The position numbers and the translations under genes were made by a program. From contig DFIN01000038.1 in NCBI GenBank assembly GCA_002372135.1, forward strand, positions 687-5,717: a DNA stretch of 5,031 nucleotides. Reading direction: 5' to 3'. The notes under the pieces were generated by a model. That model was not told where the DNA came from and did no database searches. It saw only the letters and a program-made list of their open reading frames with translations. Below, piece after piece: positions 1 to 5,031 of this stretch. Source of the stretch: Bacteroidales bacterium UBA3696 (lineage in GTDB: Bacteria; Bacteroidota; Bacteroidia; Bacteroidales; Paludibacteraceae). How positions within the stretch are numbered: the stretch's first letter is position 1; every line of letters starts with the position of its first letter.

Positions 1-1
1 G

Positions 2-1087
2 TTGGGCATCACCGGTACATGGGAGGCGATGGTCAACTTCAAGAACCTCGAATCGACCCACCGCACCGAACTCATCTCACAGCATGCACAATGGTTTGAG
101 GACAACTCTCCCACCGACCCTAAATACAAAAAAGAGGAGGTGAAAGGAGTGAGTGCGAAGGTTATCACAGCCGCTATCTTAGGTGGCGACTGCTATCCCG
201 CTACGCCTATCGGCATCAACCTGCCCAACGCCAACTGGATTCGCAAGGAGTATGGCAGCAAGTCCGTTTCCATAGACAACCTCAGCCACGCATACGATGA
301 GGCAGCCAAAGGCAATGGTTTTGCCGAAGAGTTCATCATTGATGAAGAAACCCGCCGCCGAGCCGAACAATACGGCACGCTGTGTAACGACCTGCATACC
401 GACCTGCACGAATGTGCAGGACACGGCTCGGGCAAACTGCTGCCGGGCGTGAGCAAAGATGACCTGAAAGAGCACGGTTCGTGCATTGAAGAAGCGCGCG
501 CCGACCTGTTTGGGCTTTACTACTTGGCAGACCCAAAATTAGTTGAATTGGGTTTACTGCCAGACAATGATGCCTACAAAGCCGGCTACTACCAGCAGAT
601 GATGAACGGACTGATGACCCAACTGGTTCGTATTGAACCCGGTAAAGACATAGAGGAAGCCCACATGCGCGACCGCCAACTCATTGCCAACTGGGTGTAT
701 CAGCATGCTGAAAACCAAGAAGTGGAAATCGTTGAACGCAACGGTAAACATTATCTGCAAATCAACGACTACGAAGGACTGCGCCGTCTATTCGGCGAAC
801 TGCTGCGCGAGATACAACGCATCACATCCGAAGGCGATTACGCTGCCGCTAAGCAGATGGTAGAGACCTACGGTGTGAAAGTCAATCCCGAACTCCATCA
901 AGAGATTCTTGCCCGCTACAAGAAACTGAATCTTGCACCTTACAAAGGGTTCGTCAATCCTGTTTATACATTGGTTACGGACGAGAACGGCACAGTAACG
1001 GATGTAACAATCGACTATTCGGAAGGTTACATTGAGCAACACTTGCGCTACTCGCGCAACTACTCGTTCCTGCCCGACATCAACTAA
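2..1087 (+). CDS. Dipeptidyl peptidase III (family M49 zinc metallopeptidase), C-terminal part, 5' end outside the window
   Basis: DPP III removes dipeptides from the N-terminus of short peptides with one catalytic zinc. The visible 361 residues hold both family signatures. HECAGH at residues 136-141 (bases 407-424) supplies two zinc-binding histidines and the catalytic glutamate E137. EEARAD at 163-168 supplies the third ligand, most likely E164. The 28-residue distance from the first histidine to E164 fits the bacterial form as I remember it from Bacteroides thetaiotaomicron (H448/E476, about 675 residues), whereas the human enzyme has a longer spacing. On that register roughly 310 N-terminal residues lie upstream. 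The frame is open to the left edge and its first codon, TTG, is an internal leucine, not a start. The C-terminus, ending YSFLPDIN, appears complete. The fourth motif position is alanine where I recall leucine (HECLGH). It cannot be seen whether a signal peptide exists. The TAA stop directly abuts the aroA start. Confidence 0.93.
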   Translation: MGITGTWEAMVNFKNLESTHRTELISQHAQWFEDNSPTDPKYKKEEVKGVSAKVITAAILGGDCYPATPIGINLPNANWIRKEYGSKSVSIDNLSHAYDEAAKGNGFAEEFIIDEETRRRAEQYGTLCNDLHTDLHECAGHGSGKLLPGVSKDDLKEHGSCIEEARADLFGLYYLADPKLVELGLLPDNDAYKAGYYQQMMNGLMTQLVRIEPGKDIEEAHMRDRQLIANWVYQHAENQEVEIVERNGKHYLQINDYEGLRRLFGELLREIQRITSEGDYAAAKQMVETYGVKVNPELHQEILARYKKLNLAPYKGFVNPVYTLVTDENGTVTDVTIDYSEGYIEQHLRYSRNYSFLPDIN

Positions 1088-1090
1088 GTG
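1085..1090 (+). other. Stop/start junction TAA-GTG between the peptidase gene and aroA
   Basis: The TAA that ends the DPP III gene (1085-1087) is followed at once by the GTG that must start aroA (1088-1090). Both genes use the same reading frame, so one stop codon is all that separates them. No purine-rich ribosome-binding site precedes the GTG, which suggests that aroA translation depends on ribosomes finishing the upstream gene. Readthrough would give a fusion protein. This is inference from the layout. Confidence 0.75.
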
Positions 1091-2188
1091 GACGAGATTT
1101 CTCTGCCCATATCCAAGAGCATAGCCAATCGGCTGCTGATGCTTCAAGCCTTATACGGAGACCCCCTTATGGAGGTCTCCGGTATGGATATAGCGGATGA
1201 TATTGTACTCCTTCACCATTCACTCCTTACCCTACAAGAAGTGAGGAAATACGGGCTGCACAGCCATCTCCGTATCAACCTGCACAACTGCGGCACCGCT
1301 ATGCGTTTCCTAAGCGCATATTGTGCTACAATAGAAGGGTCGGTTGTTGAGTTATACGGCAATCCGCGTATGTGCCACCGACCTATTGGACAAGAAGTGG
1401 ATGCCCTCCGCACATTAGGGGCAGATATTGCCTATTTAGGCGAAGAGGGGTATCCCCCACTACAAATCCGAGGACGACGGTTGAAAAAGCACCCCATCCA
1501 AATGGGAGTACTCTCGTCACCCGATGCTACCAACAAGCAACTGCTATCCTCCCAATTCGTATCTGCCTTATTACTCATTGGCATAGAGGTGCAAACAGAC
1601 GATCCGTCTCCATACATCCGCATGACACGAAACATCATAGAGCAATATGCGTCATTGGATTCATTAACTCGAACATCTACTGCTCTACGGCTGTTGGAGC
1701 GTGACTGGAGCAGTGCTGCTTTTTGGTACGAACATGTGGCTCTTCACGGAGGCACACTGCTGCTCAGAGACCTACATCCGTCCTCCTTGCAAGGCGATGC
1801 TCAAGTGGCACAACTATTCGAACCATTGGGCGTAAAAACGGAGCATATAGTAAATAAAGGGATGGTTATCTCAGCCACCGACCTACAGCGCCCCACACAC
1901 CTCACCTGCGATTTTTCCCTATGCCCTGACCTCTATCCGGCTGTGGCTATCACCTGCGAACGATTAGGTATCACGTTGAGCACCGTAGGGACGGAACGAC
2001 TGCCTTATAAAGAAAGCAACCGCCTGCTTTCTGTCCGTGAACATCGTACCCACCACGACCACCGCATAGCCATGGCTCTGATGGCAGCCGACCTACCTTG
2101 CGACGACCAAAAGTGTATCAGCAAATCCTATCCTACTTTTGTTCAACAACTGCTCAACCATCGTGAAACAATCGTTAAACCATTGTGA
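1088..2188 (+). CDS. aroA: Compact 3-phosphoshikimate 1-carboxyvinyltransferase (EPSP synthase)
   Basis: EPSP synthase joins shikimate-3-phosphate and phosphoenolpyruvate in step six of the cytoplasmic shikimate pathway. Motifs in order: ISKSIANR (8-15; K10, S11 and R15 match E. coli K22, S23, R27), NCGTAMR (67-73), RMCHRPI (94-100), SSQ (154-156), SPY (174-176), PD (280-281, matching D313), KESNR (308-312, matching E341), DHR (324-326, matching R386) and SKSYP (345-349, matching K411). The active-site set therefore looks intact. At 366 residues it is well below E. coli's 427. It lacks about 12 N-terminal residues, about 28 between KESNR and DHR, and shorter stretches elsewhere, and has an approximately 11-residue extra segment before SSQ. 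GTG at 1088 is chosen because the preceding codon is a stop and the first in-frame ATG (1139) would delete K10 and R15. No Shine-Dalgarno sequence is seen. It probably shares a transcript with both plus-strand neighbours. Function is well supported; full activity is inferred. Confidence 0.92.
   Translation: MDEISLPISKSIANRLLMLQALYGDPLMEVSGMDIADDIVLLHHSLLTLQEVRKYGLHSHLRINLHNCGTAMRFLSAYCATIEGSVVELYGNPRMCHRPIGQEVDALRTLGADIAYLGEEGYPPLQIRGRRLKKHPIQMGVLSSPDATNKQLLSSQFVSALLLIGIEVQTDDPSPYIRMTRNIIEQYASLDSLTRTSTALRLLERDWSSAAFWYEHVALHGGTLLLRDLHPSSLQGDAQVAQLFEPLGVKTEHIVNKGMVISATDLQRPTHLTCDFSLCPDLYPAVAITCERLGITLSTVGTERLPYKESNRLLSVREHRTHHDHRIAMALMAADLPCDDQKCISKSYPTFVQQLLNHRETIVKPL
1153..1185 (+). repeat. 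Strong inverted repeat (hairpin) inside the start of aroA
   Basis: The arms CGGAGACC (1156-1163) and GGTCTCCG (1174-1181) pair perfectly over 8 bases. After one C/A mismatch two more C-G pairs close a TTAT loop at 1167-1170. Bulging out G1182 allows three further A-T pairs (1153-1155 with 1183-1185). The RNA hairpin would lie about 65 bases after the aroA start, over codons 22-33. No T-run follows, so it is not a typical intrinsic terminator. A regulatory or mRNA-stability role is possible but unproven; both arms are coding sequence and it may be chance. Confidence 0.5.
2185..2188 (+). other. Four-base GTGA overlap of the aroA stop and glycosyltransferase start
   Basis: The GTG start (2185-2187) shares bases with the aroA TGA stop (2186-2188). 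This stop-start overlap typically lets terminating ribosomes reinitiate, and no Shine-Dalgarno sequence is seen upstream. The in-frame TAA at 2176-2178 rules out a longer N-terminus. A 9-base direct repeat, GTGAAACAA, occurs at 2163-2171 and again at 2185-2193, so the second copy contains the start codon. Confidence 0.75.
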
Positions 2189-2994
2189 AACAACTGCCAC
2201 ACAATACCATAACTACCGTCATCCCGCGACGAGGCATCAACGATGAGGGGAAGGGGAAAAAATATGCCCTCTACCAACTTATTTCCTCTGCGGAAACGGA
2301 ATATGTCCATCTGCTGGACGACGATGTGGTGCCTCCCTCTCAACTGCCGGACACGACAGCCGATATGGTCATTCTGCCGCTACGAATGGAAACAGAGAAT
2401 TCCCCCACCCTTGTTGAACGATTGCAAATAGCGGAGTATGCGGCCATACAGGAACTGACTATCCGAACCGCCCGGCAAGGACATGCCGTCATGTGTTCAG
2501 GGGCGAACCTGTTGGTCAAACGACAACGGTGGGTAGAGAGTTACCACGACCTGCACCCCGAGATTGCAAGCGGCGATGATATGTTTCTATTAGAAAGTTT
2601 CAAGCGGCGGGGATTGACCATTGTCGTGGTGGACCAACACGAATACACAGCCATTGTCCGACCTCAACCTACTCTGCATGCCCTACTCCGTCAACGTATG
2701 CGATGGGCAGGTAAAGCACCCGCCTATACGGACAAAGACATTCGCCGTTGCGGCAGCATCGTGTTTCTTGCCCTTTTGCTACAACTCATCTGCCCCCTTT
2801 TTATACTCCTCAACTTCCCTATTGAATATAAGTTAGCTCATAGCCGCCTACAACAATGGGCAACGCTTAACGCTGCCCATACAAAAAGCAAGATCCGTTT
2901 TCTGACGATCCTGCTTCTATCTTTTGTCTATCCGCTCTATGCCGTGGTCAGTCTATTGGGCGGATTATTCAGTCATCGCCGTCCTACCTACTGA
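2185..2994 (+). CDS. Short membrane-anchored family 2-like glycosyltransferase
   Basis: Probably transfers a sugar from a nucleotide-sugar donor at the cytoplasmic face of the inner membrane; donor and acceptor are unknown. Over 269 residues it shows GKGKKYAL (22-29), common in family 2 enzymes before the metal site; LLDDDVVPP (43-51), the DxD-type metal and nucleotide-sugar site; SGDDMFLLESF (129-139), the likely acceptor and catalytic-base region; and QRMRW (170-174), resembling the Q/RxxRW motif of processive members. Two hydrophobic membrane segments follow, near 190-212 and 238-262. The protein is short for this group, which often exceeds 350 residues: the usual first strand-helix-strand unit with its VVDDxS aspartate is absent. 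The start is constrained, because an in-frame TAA lies at 2176-2178 and GTG at 2185 is the only NTG start codon before the conserved region; the next methionine is residue 61, past the DxD. It overlaps the aroA stop as GTGA, implying coupled translation. Family confidence is good; whether it is active is uncertain. Confidence 0.82.
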   Translation: MKQLPHNTITTVIPRRGINDEGKGKKYALYQLISSAETEYVHLLDDDVVPPSQLPDTTADMVILPLRMETENSPTLVERLQIAEYAAIQELTIRTARQGHAVMCSGANLLVKRQRWVESYHDLHPEIASGDDMFLLESFKRRGLTIVVVDQHEYTAIVRPQPTLHALLRQRMRWAGKAPAYTDKDIRRCGSIVFLALLLQLICPLFILLNFPIEYKLAHSRLQQWATLNAAHTKSKIRFLTILLLSFVYPLYAVVSLLGGLFSHRRPTY

Positions 2995-3006
2995 TATTTC
3001 TATCGG
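2991..3006. other. Tight convergent junction with a weak inverted repeat over both stops
   Basis: The plus-strand glycosyltransferase stops at 2994 and the minus-strand dehydrogenase stops at 3000, leaving five bases (2995-2999) between convergent genes. A weak hairpin can form over the junction: CTGATA (2991-2996) with TATCGG (3001-3006), one G-T pair, loop TTTC. It is AT-rich and has no U-tract in either direction, so I do not call it a terminator. Transcripts of the two blocks probably overlap here or end inside the opposite gene. Confidence 0.4.
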
Positions 3007-4532
3007 TTCGCTTGGATTATGGCCTCGGCGGCTCGTATCCCGTCCAAAGCAGAAGAAGTAATCCCGCCTGCATATCCGGCCCCTTCTCCTACAGGATACA
3101 GCCACGGATGGGACAGGCTCTGCCATGTTTCTCTGTCACGCTCTATGCGCACGGGCGAAGATGAACGGCTCTCTACACCCACTATTACTGCCTCTCGGGT
3201 CAAATAACCTACATACTTACGTCCAAAATCGCGAAAGCCCTGCTGCAACGACTTACCTATGGTAACGGGCAACCATTCGTCTAATCTCGAAGGCACGATA
3301 CCGGGCAAATAGGAACACGCCGGCAGCGTTTTGGAAGACCTGCCATCCACGAAATCAGTCAAACGCTGCGCCGGAGCCACACTGGGCATACGACCATGCT
3401 GAAAAGCCAAATGCTCCAATGCTTCCTGATAGGCAACCCCTGCCAACACACCTTCTTTGCGGAAAGGGGCATAGTCCTCCGGCTGCAAGGCTACCACTAT
3501 CCCCGAATTGGCGTAAGGCGAATTGCGAAGCGAATTGCTCATGCCATTGACCACACATCCGTCCGCTTGAGAGCCTGCCGGCAATATATGTCCTCCCGGG
3601 CACATGCAAAATGAATAGACTCCGCGCGTAGCAGCCCCATCGGCCGTTTTTACCTGCGTTACCAACGAATAGGCGGCATGACCTACCAATTGCGTTACTC
3701 TTTCCACCTCTTGCAGCGAAGCGTGTTGCAAATGGTACATCAAGCGGTCTATCAACTCTTGCGGATGCTCTACCCGTACCCCCATAGCCGTACCTTTGGC
3801 ACTCATGGTTACCTGCTCGGCATGGAGCATACGATACGTATCATGCGCCGAATGACCAATAGCAAGGATAACGGGACGCTGCGCCCGCTTCCATTCATTC
3901 CATAATGCCAGATCCATCGGGGTGCTGAAATGCACTTCGCCTCCCCGTTCACAAATCGCCTCGCGAATACGGCGAATAATCTGCGGCAAGCGGTCGCTAC
4001 CTATATGGGCATGTGTCTCATATAAAACGGTATCCGAAGCTCCAAAATAGTGAAACCACTCCATTACGCGCTGCATATCGCCTCTTTTCTTGGAACGGGA
4101 AAAGAGCTTGCCGTCAGAGAAAGTACCTGCCCCGCCTTCCCCAAAGCAGTAATTGGATTCAGGATTCAGTCCTTCGTTGCGACATAAGCGCGCGATGTCC
4201 ACTTTCCGTTCGCTCACGGCTTTGCCGCGTTCAAACAAAATAGGTTTATACCCTTCCTGCAAAAGCCGCAAGGCGGCGAACAAACCGGCAGGACCGGCAC
4301 CCACTATCACAACCTCGCCTTTTTGGTCGGCATGAACATCCTTAAAGACGGGCTTCTCATAAAGCGGGATGGGAGCATCTAACGGCACCAATTGCCCATG
4401 CGGGTCGCACAAAAGCGACAACTGCACACGCAGTTGCCGCTGACGAGCATCCACGGAGCGACGCACCACACGATACGTCCGCTCCATCTGCTGAGCCTGC
4501 TCAGGAGTCAATATGAACGTTTGTTCCAACAA
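3000..4532 (-). CDS. FAD-dependent dehydrogenase/oxidoreductase of the uncharacterised COG2509 type
   Basis: A 510-residue flavoprotein, complete and close to the family's usual length. The N-terminal Rossmann fold contains GAGPAG (78-83) and a downstream acidic residue E101 (LFERG) that should bind the FAD ribose. CFGEGGAGTFSDGKL (129-143) and GMSNSLRNS (330-338) are characteristic of this group. VILAIGHSA (221-229) is the second strand-turn, and VGEGAGYAGGITSSALDG (481-498) is the C-terminal FAD-contacting motif. The N-terminal part, with RSVDARQ at 25-31, precedes the flavin domain. No membrane segments or signal peptide are seen, so it is likely cytoplasmic. The substrate is unknown, and no experimental function comes to mind for this family. 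It begins five bases after the recA stop, so it is probably cotranscribed with recA. The start is TTG at 4532, or the adjacent TTG at 4529; the first ATG (residue 16, 4487) would drop the opening strand, and no ATG lies in the nearby recA overlap. Confidence 0.9.
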   Translation of the reverse strand: MLEQTFILTPEQAQQMERTYRVVRRSVDARQRQLRVQLSLLCDPHGQLVPLDAPIPLYEKPVFKDVHADQKGEVVIVGAGPAGLFAALRLLQEGYKPILFERGKAVSERKVDIARLCRNEGLNPESNYCFGEGGAGTFSDGKLFSRSKKRGDMQRVMEWFHYFGASDTVLYETHAHIGSDRLPQIIRRIREAICERGGEVHFSTPMDLALWNEWKRAQRPVILAIGHSAHDTYRMLHAEQVTMSAKGTAMGVRVEHPQELIDRLMYHLQHASLQEVERVTQLVGHAAYSLVTQVKTADGAATRGVYSFCMCPGGHILPAGSQADGCVVNGMSNSLRNSPYANSGIVVALQPEDYAPFRKEGVLAGVAYQEALEHLAFQHGRMPSVAPAQRLTDFVDGRSSKTLPACSYLPGIVPSRLDEWLPVTIGKSLQQGFRDFGRKYVGYLTREAVIVGVESRSSSPVRIERDRETWQSLSHPWLYPVGEGAGYAGGITSSALDGIRAAEAIIQANR

Positions 4533-4537
4533 ACCGA

Positions 4538-5031
4538 CTACTCGTTTTCCGGATTGGCTTCCCCTTTCAGTTTGGCCATAATCTTGGCTTCTACCTCGTC
4601 TGCCAAATCGGGATTCTCGCGAAGTACATTCTTCACGGCATCACGACCTTGCGCCAAACGATTGCCGTTATAACTATAGAAACTTCCGCTCTTGGTCAGA
4701 ATACCCATATCGGTACCAATGTCCACGATCTCGCCTACTTTGCTGATTCCTTCGTTGAACATCAAGTCAAATTCGGCCTTGCGGAACGGAGGTGCCACCT
4801 TGTTCTTTACCACCTTGACACGTACTTGGTTACCTATCACTTCGTCCCCATTCTTGATAGCCGTTACGCGACGTATATCAAGGCGCACGCTGGCATAGAA
4901 CTTCAGGGCATTACCGCCTGTCGTCGTCTCCGGATTGCCGAACATAACCCCTATCTTCTCGCGCAACTGGTTGATGAAGATATACGTGGTATTGGTCTTC
5001 GAGATGGTGGAAGTGAGCTTGCGCAGGGCCT
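4538..5031 (-). CDS. recA: RecA recombinase, C-terminal half, 5' end outside the window
   Basis: RecA forms ATP-dependent filaments on single-stranded DNA, drives strand exchange, and triggers LexA-type self-cleavage in SOS responses. The visible 163 residues start inside the ATPase core (ALRKLTSTISKTN, then TYIFINQLREKIGVMFG). The second DNA-binding loop follows, with the near-invariant NPETTTGGNALKFY. Next come SVRLDIRR and RVKVVKNKVAPPFRKAEFD, and then the C-terminal domain (GILTKSGSFYSYNG, LAQGRDAVKNVL). The frame stays open to the right edge; the TTG at 4966 is an internal leucine in QLREK, not a start. The Walker A and B motifs, start and promoter lie beyond base 5031, so any SOS box cannot be assessed. 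The tail, ending KLKGEANPENE, is short and mildly acidic, shorter than E. coli's. A TAG stop occupies 4538-4540, and the FAD dehydrogenase gene follows after five bases. Confidence 0.99.
   Translation of the reverse strand, partial: ALRKLTSTISKTNTTYIFINQLREKIGVMFGNPETTTGGNALKFYASVRLDIRRVTAIKNGDEVIGNQVRVKVVKNKVAPPFRKAEFDLMFNEGISKVGEIVDIGTDMGILTKSGSFYSYNGNRLAQGRDAVKNVLRENPDLADEVEAKIMAKLKGEANPENE

Noticed and set aside
179..475. Open frames on the minus strand opposite the peptidase gene, including hydrophobic ones
   Set aside because: They lie wholly opposite the well-supported DPP III gene, show no recognisable domain, and are typical antisense shadows of a GC-balanced gene.
1372..1704. A 110-residue open frame in another frame of aroA
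   Set aside because: The aroA frame carries all the EPSP synthase motifs across this stretch; the alternative frame has no recognisable features.
2134..2141. TACTTTTG, a match to the Bacteroidetes -7 promoter consensus TAnnTTTG, about 44 bases before the glycosyltransferase start
   Set aside because: It lies inside aroA, has no TTTG -33 element at the expected distance, and such a short motif is expected by chance. The GTGA overlap already explains expression.
2958..2982. GGCG/CGCC pairing near the glycosyltransferase stop as a terminator
   Set aside because: The stem is only four to five bases with a long loop and no T-run follows; it is not convincing.
3500..3545. Three closely spaced copies of CGAATTG
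   Set aside because: On the minus strand they encode the repeated Asn-Ser pairs in the conserved GMSNSLRNSPYANSG segment of the FAD dehydrogenase; the repetition is explained by the protein.
4538..4966. A 142-residue gene starting at 4966
   Set aside because: The codon at 4966 is TTG encoding leucine inside RecA's INQLREK segment; the frame continues to the window edge, so the feature is a partial recA.

Overview
The window looks like a piece of a Bacteroidales-type chromosome (Bacteroides/Prevotella/Parabacteroides relatives; genus not resolvable here). The evidence is a bacterial DPP III peptidase of the HECxGH class, a RecA very close to that group, the absence of Shine-Dalgarno sequences before the genes, and a base composition near half GC by eye. 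It carries five protein genes and almost no non-coding DNA. The three gene-to-gene gaps measure 0, 5 and 5 bases, and the remaining pair overlaps by 4 bases. I see no RNA genes, mobile elements, CRISPR arrays or attachment sites, and no stretch over 300 bases lacks a gene.

Plus-strand block (1-2994): the C-terminal half of a dipeptidyl peptidase III zinc metallopeptidase runs in from the left edge and stops at 1087. An unusually short EPSP synthase (aroA) starts on the very next base with GTG, in the same reading frame. A short membrane-anchored family 2-like glycosyltransferase then overlaps the aroA stop by 4 bases, again with GTG. The packing suggests one transcript with coupled translation. 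The three products act in different processes (peptide turnover, aromatic amino acid synthesis, glycan or envelope synthesis), so shared transcription need not mean a shared pathway.

Minus-strand block (5031-3000): the C-terminal half of recA enters from the right edge. Five bases after its stop comes a complete COG2509-type FAD-dependent dehydrogenase whose best start is TTG. The two blocks converge, with only five bases between the glycosyltransferase and dehydrogenase stops.

Most of this is housekeeping and I do not see a defence, mobile or otherwise novel system. The points worth a second look are the compact aroA, which keeps its active-site residues but lacks several structural segments; the glycosyltransferase without the usual N-terminal part of its fold; the single stop codon separating the in-frame peptidase and aroA genes; a strong hairpin inside aroA; the run of non-ATG starts; and the tight convergent junction.
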